From positions 67,033,539-67,097,538 of the forward strand of contig NC_086026.1 in the NCBI RefSeq assembly GCF_036323735.1: DNA of 64,000 bases, written 5' to 3'. Both the position numbers and the translations under genes were made by a program. Below the pieces are notes generated by a model. The model worked only from the letters and a program-made list of their open reading frames with translations. It searched no databases and was not told the origin of the DNA. The first letter of the stretch is position 1. Each line of letters begins with the position of its first letter. Positions 11,601-20,800 of the stretch are shown here, one piece after another. Source of the DNA: Rattus norvegicus (Eukaryota; Chordata; Mammalia; Rodentia; Muridae).

Positions 11601-14015
11601 CTGGCTGTTAGGGAAACCTTTAGGTTCTGGGAGAACAGAGATTGTTACCTCCTAGTCCTAAATTTGGGCTGAGTGAAGGAAAGGACCCATTTGCATGAGG
11701 AATTCCCAGAGCAGGGCAGGCTAGCTAGAGTGGGATATACAGGCCAGCTTTTGAGTAGAAATGCCTGTTGCCAGCTGGTGTTTCTGCTGGACCCTGAGCA
11801 TCCTGAGAGGGCTGACTGCCTTTCCAAAATGTATAACATCATCAGGGTTAGTCAGATATAAAACCCTATCTGCAAGGCAAGAAAGCCTTCTGCCCTTGAG
11901 AAGACTGGCCTTTGGAGAGGCACTGGAGTGGTAATATCTAGAAAGCCGGGTGTTTCTGGGACCACTGGAACCCTGGTCTGGCCTGCTGTCTGCTCCAGGA
12001 ATTTTCAGATGCGTTCTTTCTATCTGCAGATCTCCCCACCAGCCCTGTGGACCTGGTTATCAACTGCCTGGATTGTCCTGAGAATGCCTTCCTGCGGGAT
12101 CAGCCCTGGTACAAGGCAGCTGTGGCCTGGGCCAACCAGAACCGGGCACCAGTGCTCAGCATAGACCCTCCTGTACATGAAGTTGAACAGGGCATTGATG
12201 CCAAATGGTCCCTGGCCCTGGGCCTGCCGCTGCCGCTCGGGGAGCACGCAGGTCGAGTCTATCTGTGTGACATTGGCATTCCCCAGCAAGTCTTCCAGGA
12301 GGTCGGCATTGACTACCACTCACCCTTTGGCTGCAAGTTTGTCATTCCCCTACACTCTGCCTAGAGGCTCTGGGCAGCTGGGCCTGTATTCCCTGCACTT
12401 CCGCCGCCAGACCCACCAAGGGACGCCTTAAGGATGTGAAGCTTTGTGGACCTTGTAGACTATCTCTTGGGTTTATTTCTTCTGTGAGAGAACAAAACAT
12501 ACTTAAAACTTGCCTGCCACCTGCCCTTAACCAGGGAATGCTTTCCCACTGGCATGTATGTCAGGGGTAGACCAGTGGCTCCAGGTAGCTTTCTATCCTA
12601 CCCTGCCTCCATTCAATTGGGGCTTTGTTTACAGACATAGGCAGCTCTAAGACTGTTTCAGGTTTACAGCCACTGGACATGGGCTGGCACATTGTGGGGT
12701 GAGCTGTTAGGGCCTCCAGCCACTCTGATTTCAGAAGGTTTTGTGTTCTATGCTTCCTCTGGCCCTGCAACCAGGCACACACTCTTCTGTAATCATGTGA
12801 TCAGGCTGCATGGCAGCTATCCAGAAGACAAACCTGTGCTGTCTCTGCTTCCCCCCCCAAAGCCACCAGAGTTTGTTTGGAAAACTTTGGACCCTCCTCA
12901 GATGTCCCAGTTTTATGTAGGGACTTTTCCTGAAGATGATGATGACCATGGTGAGATTTTGGGCTGGCTGCTCTGCTGTCACCTTTAGCAGTTTTGTGCC
13001 CGTCATGCTATAATGCCCATCTCCTAGTTGGGAACCAGACCTTCAGGATGCAGCTTTTCAGTATTGGGGAGACCCTGGGGGAGCTTGGTGCTGAGCCATA
13101 GGAGGCTCCCTGGTGCTTCAGTCCTACCATCAGTTCCTACCTCCTTGTCCATGAATAACACTCCGTCTGCCCCTTCTCCCTGTCTCTCGCCGCCCCCCCC
13201 CCATCCCCTGCCACGGTTCCACTCCAGTTCTTATGTTTAGGCTTTAATCCTTTATAGTTGCCCTCCCCAGGTATGCAGACTAGTATGGGACTACTGGCCT
13301 GTCTCAAACATGCCAAAAACAAACCGTTCCAGATGGCCATAGTGGTGGGATTCAGCCACAGGAACATGTTCAGATCGAGGATCTTCCTGGGCTTAGGTCC
13401 TTCAGGTTAGTAGGATAGGACCATGCCTTGGAGCCTTAGCAGAGACCTTTGTAAAGTTTTTCCCCACAGGCTTTCTGCTGTGCCCATCAATAGTTGAGGG
13501 GGTATAGGTGGACAGGCAGATGGGCTCACTAAAATGTTTGGGTACATGGGTAAACCCTGGTACCTTAATTTCAGGCTGCTGTCTTGTAGGAACATGGCCA
13601 GAACAGATGGTGATAGCTTTTCCTTTCCTATCTTTTTCTCTTTAGTTATTTCCAACTGCAAGAAAGAGGCCAAAGGATTGGGGGCCTCAGCTGCACGACA
13701 GGACTTTGTAGCTTTCAAACTGGGCCTCTTTTCTAAAGGCAGGGTTATAGCAGGCAGCCGGTATAGGTTACTAGACATAGGCTACTAGACACGCATAAAA
13801 TGAGGTAGAACTCTGGTCCTGAAGGTGGCTAACAGGTAGTTCTCCCTGCTCTTGGCCTGGACCTCCCTAGAGTTGAAAGTGTGTTACTCCTTCCTCCAAC
13901 TCTTTTTGGCAGTTCCTGCTCAATGGCTGGTTTCAGTCAGGTGGTCAACCCTGTCACTAATGCATGCAGCTCTTGGGGAACCCAAAGCCAGCACAATAAA
14001 GTGACAGTAACCTGT
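1..14015 (+). CDS. Edc3: Edc3, 3' part of gene (enhancer of mRNA decapping 3), gene-level entry
   Basis: The protein is a cytoplasmic P-body scaffold that binds DDX6 and the DCP1/DCP2 decapping complex and promotes mRNA decapping (known of the family). Visible coding exons are 3398-3551, 8190-8407 and 12030-12364, all with AG acceptors and GT donors. With one G supplied by the preceding exon they join into 236 codons including TAG, that is the last 235 residues of a protein normally about 508 aa. They cover most of the YjeF_N (Rossmann-like) dimerisation domain and end PLHSA. The exon that should come before, ending near a KEFCTD-like sequence, was not found in 1-3397, so N-terminal exons (LSm and FDF regions) lie left of the window. 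The rest of the span is introns and 3' UTR. Identification rests on near-identity to remembered mammalian EDC3 and is very secure. Confidence 0.96.
1772..1945 (-). mobile_element. B3-type SINE
   Basis: Reverse, diverged copy ending GAGCCATCTCTTCAGCCC. Confidence 0.65.
2595..2840 (+). mobile_element. hAT-type nonautonomous DNA transposon
   Basis: Terminal inverted repeats CAGTGCTTCTTAACCT and GGTTGAGAACTGCTG. Same family as 5694-5888 but more diverged. Confidence 0.6.
3150..3300 (+). mobile_element. B1 SINE (diverged)
   Basis: TGTAATCCCAGCAGTTAGAA and a CTGTCTCAAAACAAAAAC tail. Confidence 0.6.
3398..3551 (+). CDS. Edc3: Edc3 coding exon (start of YjeF_N region)
   Basis: The acceptor is a pyrimidine-rich tract ending ACCATAG and the donor is GTGAGT. 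The exon is 154 nt and starts with the last two bases of an Asp codon. It encodes DSGLVVPSVSYELHKKLL and continues through the RRLEMTGVCASQMALTLLGG stretch. It ends with the first two bases of an Arg codon. Sequence and phase match mammalian EDC3. Confidence 0.96.
4497..4579 (+). repeat. CTTC microsatellite
   Basis: About 20 tandem CTTC units, nearly pure. Confidence 0.95.
4745..5285 (-). mobile_element. B1 SINE split by an LTR
   Basis: The two halves (4745-4790 and 5178-5285) form one reverse B1 when the LTR at 4791-5173 is removed. Confidence 0.7.
4791..5173 (-). mobile_element. Solo LTR-like element inserted in a B1
   Basis: The 383-bp segment starts TG and ends CA, and is flanked by the direct repeat TTGG (4787-4790 and 5174-5177). 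Removing it and one TTGG rejoins a B1 SINE exactly (CTGTCTTGG / AACTTGCCTCACTCTG). A minus-strand AATAAA near 4853 suggests the LTR is on the minus strand. A 4-bp duplication is typical of class I elements. Confidence 0.65.
5694..5888 (+). mobile_element. hAT-type nonautonomous DNA transposon with intact 8-bp duplication
   Basis: Inverted ends CAGTGGTTTTCAGCCT and AGGTTGAGAACCACTG, flanked by a perfect CTCTAGAA duplication (5686-5693 and 5889-5896), as expected for hAT transposition. Confidence 0.75.
8190..8407 (+). CDS. Edc3: Edc3 coding exon (YjeF_N core)
   Basis: The acceptor is TGTTCTAG and the donor GTGAGC. The 218-nt exon completes the split Arg codon and encodes LNPKNVHQRPTVALLCGPHV, then a GAQGISCGRHLANHDVQVIL stretch, and ends near QQVSSLR. 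The glycine-rich GPHVKGAQG region is the nucleotide-fold-like part of YjeF_N. It ends with one base of the Asp codon completed in the next exon. Confidence 0.96.
8626..8678 (+). repeat. TG then CA dinucleotide tract
   Basis: About 20 TG units followed directly by six CA units, giving a short self-complementary stretch. Confidence 0.95.
9234..9342 (-). mobile_element. ID SINE
   Basis: Reverse ID sequence with a long T tract. It is flanked by a perfect 16-bp duplication CTCAAACCTGTTTCTT (9218-9233, 9343-9358), so it is recent. Confidence 0.9.
9571..9677 (+). mobile_element. ID SINE
   Basis: GGGGTTGGGGATTTAGCTCA start and an A tail. Flanked by a perfect 16-bp duplication AAGAAATAGGGATGAC (9555-9570, 9678-9693). 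Confidence 0.9.
10446..10632 (+). mobile_element. B2-type SINE
   Basis: Full-length: GGCTGGAGAGATGGCTCAG start, ATAAATAAATCTTT plus A tail end. A GAGGGAAAGACC duplication flanks it. Confidence 0.85.
10868..11190 (-). mobile_element. MaLR-type LTR fragment
   Basis: Begins TCTTAGGGTTTCATTGCTGT, the reverse complement of the usual end of this rodent LTR family, and runs through CCTCCAACAAGGCCACACC. It lies within an Edc3 intron. Confidence 0.5.
12030..12364 (+). CDS. Edc3: Edc3 terminal coding exon
   Basis: The acceptor is TATCTGCAG. The 335 coding nt begin with the last two bases of an Asp codon and end in TAG at 12362-12364. The exon encodes LPTSPVDLVINCLDCPE, VLSIDPPVHEVEQGIDAKW, an LGLPLPLGEHAGRVYLCDIG stretch and the C-terminus CKFVIPLHSA. 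The lengths close exactly: 1 + 154 + 218 + 335 = 708 nt, or 236 codons. Confidence 0.97.
12365..14015 (+). other. Edc3: Edc3 3' UTR (inferred)
   Basis: About 1.65 kb of non-repeat sequence runs from the TAG to the first good AATAAA. I see no splice evidence and no interspersed repeat in it, which suits a single 3' UTR. The exact cleavage site cannot be read from the sequence. Confidence 0.7.
13995..14000 (+). terminator. Edc3: Edc3 poly(A) signal AATAAA
   Basis: This is a canonical AATAAA 1.63 kb after the stop codon, the first one on the plus strand in a suitable place. Cleavage would be expected about 10-30 nt downstream. Confidence 0.65.
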
Positions 14016-14238
14016 GCTATCTAAACTGCTTTGTAGAGTGATGGGAGTGCTGCTTTTCTAATCCCTAGGAGCCTACCTTGATCACTGGAATTGTTGGGTA
14101 TGGGTGTGTACACAGTGACATAATGGCGTGACCAGATTGTTTGGCTAGCTATAGTAAGCTATGTCCCTTGAAATGAAAATGCAAGATCCTTTCTAGGTCT
14201 GGCAAGTCTCCTCAGGCCAAGACTACTGAACTCTAGTG

Positions 14239-14409
14239 CAGTAGTGCTCAACCTTCCAAATACCAACCTTAAAACTGATATGAAACTTCCTAACAGTTTA
14301 CTGGTATTATATATCATAATATAAGTGTTTTCCTATGGTCTTAGGTGACCCCTGTGAAAGGGTTGTTCGGTCCCCAAAGGGGTTGTCATCAAGAGGTTGA
14401 GAACCGCTG
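14239..14409 (+). mobile_element. hAT-type nonautonomous DNA transposon
   Basis: Starts CAGTAGTGCTCAACCTTCC and ends GAGGTTGAGAACCGCTG. Flanking octamers CTCTAGTG and CCCTAGAG are similar but not identical. It sits between the convergent Edc3 and Clk3 ends. Confidence 0.65.
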
Positions 14410-14512
14410 CCCTAGAGGGATGTTCCAGCTTCTAGCTTATTCAATGGCTTGCCTTTCTGTGTCTGGCTCAACCCACACTTAGCTTTCCACAAGCTGAGCT
14501 GCTAAGAAAGAC

Positions 14513-14518
14513 TTTATT
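14513..14518 (-). terminator. Clk3: Possible distal Clk3 poly(A) signal
   Basis: AATAAA on the minus strand lies about 300 nt after the Clk3 stop and 90 nt beyond the nearer signal. It could serve as an alternative end. It may be unused. Confidence 0.35.
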
Positions 14519-14589
14519 AGTAAGTCAGTCAGTATAGGGAGAAGGCAAGGAGCCTGGAGATGGACACACTGGTACCAGGGGGTTACAAA

Positions 14590-14817
14590 CAGTAAGAAAC
14601 ACTTTATTATAACTTTACAACATATAAATAGCTTGGGTCCAATCTGTGCTTTCTGGCAGCTGGGCACCACACCCCCAATCCCTTGCAGGTTCCTGCCTTC
14701 CTTCACATTGCACTGTTCATCGGTGGCTCTGGCTCTGAAGCCAGTAGGAGAGGCTGGAGAAAAGGGGCCAGCAGCCCAGTCCAGCTCTCCAACTCTTCGT
14801 GTGCTGGCCTGCACCTG
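14590..14817 (-). other. Clk3: Clk3 3' UTR (inferred)
   Basis: This runs from just after the TGA stop to the first minus-strand AATAAA. It contains no repeat. If the distal signal at 14513-14518 is used, it extends about 90 nt further. Confidence 0.6.
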
Positions 14818-17800
14818 TCATCTGCTGGGGTTACGGCTGCTGTGGAAGGACCGCTCCTCAGGGGTCAGGCCAGCAAAGAAGGGGTGCAGCAAAGCTTCTG
14901 CCAGTGTGATGCGCTGAGCAGGGTCGAACTCTAACATCCTCCTCATCAGGTCAAACAGCTGCACATGCTCCAGGGAGTCCTGGAGCATGTAACTCTGCTC
15001 AAGGACACAAGGTGCCTCAGTTTGACGGCAGGGTTGTGGGAAGCCACCGCAGTCCCCTTGCCTCTGGGAAGCCTTGCTGGGATGGGTCGAGGAGGCAAGG
15101 ATGCCTCCTTAGAGGACTACTTCTGCCTTTCAGGACAGAACAGCCGCTCCTCTCCTTTCATGTTCAGAACTTAGGCTACAGGGTGGGATCTTGCTGGGTT
15201 GGTGCCTCTACCCCACATGCAAAGTTCTGATGGGCGGGTAGAAATCACCTCTGAAAAATGCACTTGTTCAGGTACCAAATTACAGTTGACAGGCCTCCTT
15301 TGGCCACATCTAGGTTTTCCCTCCCACTTGCCTCAGTCCTGCCTAGTTCTTCCCAAAATTCAGAGAGAGGGACAGGAACTGGCAATCTGAGAGCTGGCTC
15401 TTCTGGGTTTTTTCCCCCATTACATTCTCAGCCACCCTGTAGATGGGCAGGGCTAAGGGCCCCTTGGGCAGCACGCAGAAAGCCTCACTGCCAGTACCCA
15501 GTAGTCTTGGGTGCTGCCTTACAGAGAACTGAGACGATCAGGCAGCTGTTGGCTGCCCATCCTGTCTCTGCTGCTTGTTTGCCCAATGCCTGGGGTCTCC
15601 TTGGCATGAGCTGAGCTGGGGGAGCCATAAACTGACCTTCAGAGGTTTGCAGTTCTCCTTCACATACCGCCCGTCAGAGCTGTTCTCATCCCAAACCAGG
15701 CCCCCTTTGTAGAAATACTTCTGCTTCCTGGAGAGTCAAGAGGAAAAGGGGAGTCAAGGAATAGAAACCCTTAGTGTCTAGGGTTAGGTGGGAAGTGGGA
15801 AAGGGTGGCTGCTGTCAGTCTTCATGTGGGCCTGACCTAGCAAGTAGGGACAATAGCTTACCAGATTGGCTTGAAAGACATAGTAAAGGCTATGTAGCAG
15901 CTTAGAGAACCAGAGTACTAGGCAAGGGCTGTACATCTGGTACCCTGATGACCCAGAGCCATGGAGACTTCTTACCTGGTACGGTGGATCATGTGTGATG
16001 GGATGGGTCCTAGGATCTTCTCCATCATAACCAAGTGTTCTCTGTTTTCATGGGTCTACAGAAGACCAGGGACAGAGCAAGTTGGAATTAGGCACAACCT
16101 CTGCTCACTTTGGGAGAATAAAGCATGAAGAAAGGCCAAGAGCTCTCCCTGCTCCAGGAGAGAAAAACTTAACTTGGTGGCCACCTAGGACTGGAACAGA
16201 TGGACCTGGTTGGCTACTGGCACTCCAGGTTCTCCATGCGAAAGGAAGCCTATGATAAGCCCTTGCTCAGATAGTGTCTTTCTGTGCCCAGTCTGGTCCT
16301 TGATAAAATCCTCCCTACCTGCTTTAGACTCTTCAACTGAGTCCTTCCCCTAATCAACTATAACCCTTAAGAACCTAGACTCATCCTAGGGATGGAAGAT
16401 ATCAATTCCTCAACCACACAGAGCTTCCTGCCCATGTACCCTGCATTCCACCAATGCAGTCCTTTACCTGGAAGAGTGTAAAGCCACGGTAGTACTCAAA
16501 GAGAATGCAGCCGATACTCCAGACATCACAGGGCTGTGCCCAGCCCAGCTCTGTAAGCCAAGATGGTAAGATATGAGACCTTATACCCAAAATTCCTAGG
16601 AAGCTACACGTCTGTCTGGCAGAACTCTTGTTCAAGCCCCACTGACAAGGCTGTTTCTGCCTAAGACCAAGTCTACCTCATCTTAGGTATTGTCTAGGCC
16701 TAAATGGCAGACTGTTTACCACCACTTGCCTCATTTTGAAATAGGATCTTGGGTAGCCCAGGGCTGGCCTGAACTGATCTGATCTGTTCTTCTACCTTTT
16801 AAAGACTTAGATAACAGGTGTATGCCACCACATCCAGCTATTTTTTTTTTTAAGCTATATTTATTATATATTCAGTTTTCTGCATCCATGTATACCTGCA
16901 GGCCAGAAGAGGGCACCAGATCTCATTATGGGATTATGAGCCACCATGTGGTTGCTGGGGATTGAACTCAGGACCTCTGGAAAAGCAGCTAATGCTCTTA
17001 ACCACTGAGCCATCTCTCTCCAGGCCCGCCCCCCCCCTCCCCCCAGCTGTTCATTTTGATTTCTGCCCAATGTAAACAATATTGAAGACTAGGAAGCACA
17101 CTCACCAAGGATCACCTCAGGTGGGCGGTAATGCCGGGTGGCGACAATGGTGGTGTGATGTTCATGGTCAAATGTGGCACTGCCAAAGTCTGCCACTCGG
17201 ATGCTGGTGTTCTTCACTGACTTCTCCTCGCAGCTCTGAAGGCAAGGCATGCCACCTAGGTCAGTCTGCTCAGGTAGATAGCCTACCTTAGAGCAGGGCC
17301 ACACTCTTGCCCACCCAGTCAGTGCTGTCTACCTTGTGCTCATTGTAGAGGGTTTCAAACTCAGAATTCACAAACAAGATGTTCTCTGGCTTCAAGTCTG
17401 TGTGGGTCAGCTGGTTCTCATGTAGAACTAGGAGAGGGAGAAGCACATATTGAGACCCTAGGCTTGTCCACCAGTGCTAGGCCCTAGCCCTTCCAAGCTT
17501 TCAAAGAGCTCTGTGAAACTTCATAAGCATTCAGAAGGCAGGGATAGAAGGAGTGTTTTCATTTAAAAAAAAAAACAAAAAATCCTCTACCACTCTTACC
17601 TCACTCACCATCTCACTGAAGCTTCAGGATGGGTGAGCCCTTTTCCTCAGCACTAACAGGCCTCACTTCAAAGGTGTGACTTGTTGGATCCCATGCCTAT
17701 GAAGGACACCTGCCTCCACTATACCTCACTGGTACTTCTTACCACCCATTTCTTTTCAACCTCAATGTTCCCACTTGGCCTATAAGATTCTCACATGACC

Positions 17801-20800
17801 CCACCTGAGCCAGAGCACTCTCCAGCATGTTCCTTCTCCCCTGGAATGAGTTGTCACATCCTATACCTTTGCAGAGCTGTGTCCTTTACTGGTAGGTTCT
17901 TTTCCCATCACCTACTCAGGCCCTACACATCTTAGTTCTAAGCCTTTCACTTGTCCCTTTCCAAGTTGCCTTTCAACATAAGTTCTACAGTGGTACCATC
18001 AAAGCTGCTCTTCAAGGTTGGGGGGACGGTGAATGATGGGGTGTCTGAGTAGCAAGACCTGAGAATCTGTCAGGTCCACCTTCTGCCTTTTCCTCTTCCA
18101 TAAAGGTGAAGGCAGGGTCAGTAGCTAGGCCACTTCTAGAGTACTTTCCTGTTTAGTTTCTAAACTGGGGAAGAGCTGGGCCCATGATGTCCATCCGGGG
18201 AACTCTCGAGTTTTCCCATCCCTGCACTACAATTCCCACCTGAAGGCAGAAAGACCGTTCAGCCAGAGGCTCTAAGCCTATGAGGCCTTGCAGAATGATC
18301 AGGTGTGCTGGAGGACAGCAAGACCACCAGGTGACTTATTTTTGAGGGTAAAGTACTCCATGCACCAACCAACAATGAACACTTACATCTAAGGGCATGA
18401 CAGAGCTGGTAGGCCATGTGCCGGACATGTGGTAGGGGATAAGGCTGGAAGTTGTTCTCCTTCAGGAACTCAAAGGTGTTCTTGCCCAGGAGCTCAAAGG
18501 CGATACACATATGACCATGGAAGTTGAACCAGTCAGACATCAGGACACAAAGGCTAGAGAAAAAAGACAGGTGGGGTTCAAGCTCTGCCTCACCTGACCT
18601 CCCCCGCCCCCAAAAGGCCACTGTTCTGTAAGCCTCAGAGCCAGAGCACATGTTGCAATCCACTGTCACACAGCTAGACTCTAAGCAAAAACTGTACTTC
18701 CCATTGTGTAGAGGGGCTACATTTTGATCCCAGCTCACCCATGGCACCCAGAGTGGGCAGCCCTAACAGTCACTGAGGGGCAGATAGAATGGCACCAGTA
18801 CAGCGCAGGCCTCCATGTACTGCTCAGCTTCTTGAGGACCTGGTCAGGTGCACCGCCTGTGCTGACTGTAGCACAGTTAAGTGCTTGTAGAGAAGCTGAC
18901 TGGTGTCTTAAGTGTCCCCAACCTGTTACGTCCCTTAACTCATAAATGCAGGGCTTGGGCTACTCCAGAACACAAAGCCAGGCAGGGTAGAGCCTGAAGT
19001 TCAAGGGCTCTACAAAAAGAACACCTGTCAGATTCCCAGGAACAGTACCAAATGCGGGGACACGGAGATGTTCCCAGGGAGTCGAGGTAGCTGGAACTAG
19101 AGAATGCCACCCCACTGAGTGATGCCTGTGCACTCTTTGCAGATACTTACAACTTATTTTCTTTGTCTTTCTCCTTGATTTTCTTGAGAACATTAATTTC
19201 TAGACGAGCAGCTTCCCGGTACTTGCCCACATTACGGATGATCTTCAGGGCAACCTGTGACTTCCCTCTATAGAGCAGGAAAGAAACAAAGGCTCCCATA
19301 AGCCAAGTGTCCAGCCCTCTTCCCTTTCCTGAAACCCAGCAACTCATAACAAACCCCACTAGATAAATCACAGGTTCTAAGACTGTTTATACTTGAGGTC
19401 CAGCCTGTTGAAAGCAACACCAGCCCTCTGCTCACCATACAAGCTTCCCTGGCATTTGAATGGGTACTCTTGGCTTTCATAATGTTACGTATATTTAGGA
19501 TCTCAGAAACTTCCAGCTCCCCAGGGAGAATCCAGGCAGAGGGGCTGAGGCAATCCTGATCACCCCCAATGCCCTGGAATCTTATCTGACAACCTACTCT
19601 GTAGGCCAGGCTTTCTTGACCTGGGCAGTATTGAGATTGAACAAGCAGTTAGGGTACCAGTAGTGGAATTTTTGCTGAAGCTTAGGCCACTCCTTATATT
19701 ACACCCTAATCTAGGTCCTTTCCCCCAACTATCTAACTGCCTCAGAATTTACTACCAGCCACAGAGGGCCAAGAACTCTGTGTCCCAGGAGAGTTCCTGC
19801 AGTTGTTGCTCGATCCTTCATACTCCACTCCCATTTGCAGGACGTGTGCAGACAAGGAAACATGTCAGGCTAGGTGGCCAAGACTTGCCAAAGAGAGCTA
19901 GTACTGAGATATCAGTGGAGACCTGAAATGAGGTAGTCCTAGCCCACCAGGGTATATCCTCTGATATCTCAAGCGTTGGCCTTGATACTGGGAACAAGTT
20001 CATCCGGCTCTGGGCAATCAGAATGCCCTGCTTTGCTAACCCTTATTTTTTTTTTTCTTTCTGGTTTCTTGGGCAGTGCAGGCCTAAAGAAGAGGCCACT
20101 ACTACAGTCTTCTGAAACAAGGTTCCTCCCCACAGCCGTCTTATCTTTAACATACGTGTAACTTATTCCATAAGAAGCCCTGCCAGGGGGTTGGGGATTT
20201 AGCTCAGTGGTAGAGCGCTTGCCTAGGAAGCGCAAGGCCCTGGGTTCGGTCCCCAGCTCCAAAAAAAAAAAAAAGAAGACCTGCCAGGGCTGCTGGCAGA
20301 GCTGAAGTTCACATCCACTGGCCCTGCACTGACTCCCTTTGTATTCCCCTTAAAGGACCCAGGACCTTGTCTGTCCTTTAGTGACCAGACTCATTTCCTA
20401 TCCAGCTACTCAACACAGTATAGCTGTCTTCATAGGTCAGAGTTCTTGGGTCTGTCCTGACTACATCTGGTCACAGGACAGTGTATATGTGTTCCTATAT
20501 ACTCATTCTAGGTTCATGGTGAAGGGGTATTTGAATGGAAAATGGGACCAGGAGGAAGTTTCTCAGTCACATTAGTACTTCATCTCATAGCTGAGGGAAT
20601 GGCTAACTTTGGGTCCAGTGGTCTTTTCTGAGCAGCTGACTTAATGTGAGAGACCAAGAATAGCAGGTCCAGCTCTGTCATCAATGGCTGAGGTATAACT
20701 TGGGCAACTTCAGAACATCTTCATATTTTATGTCTGCAGCAGTGACTGGCATAGCTCAAATGAGGATACCAGCGCTCTGTAGCTAATGCACTAAAGCAAT

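Larger units (their letters stand above)
8408..12029 (+). other. Edc3: Edc3 last intron
   Basis: This 3.6-kb intron is rich in SINEs. It contains B1 fragments (8531-8625, about 8865-8930, about 9140-9230), ID elements at 9234-9342 (minus) and 9571-9677 (plus), B3/B2-type SINEs at about 9812-9990, 10446-10632 and about 11400-11600, a TG/CA dinucleotide tract (8626-8678) and a minus-strand MaLR-like LTR at about 10868-11190. I see no exon. Confidence 0.8.
14016..14589. other. Gap between convergent Edc3 and Clk3 ends
   Basis: About 570 bp between inferred 3' ends, including a hAT-type element (14239-14409) and the possible distal Clk3 poly(A) signal. No gene seen. Confidence 0.7.
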
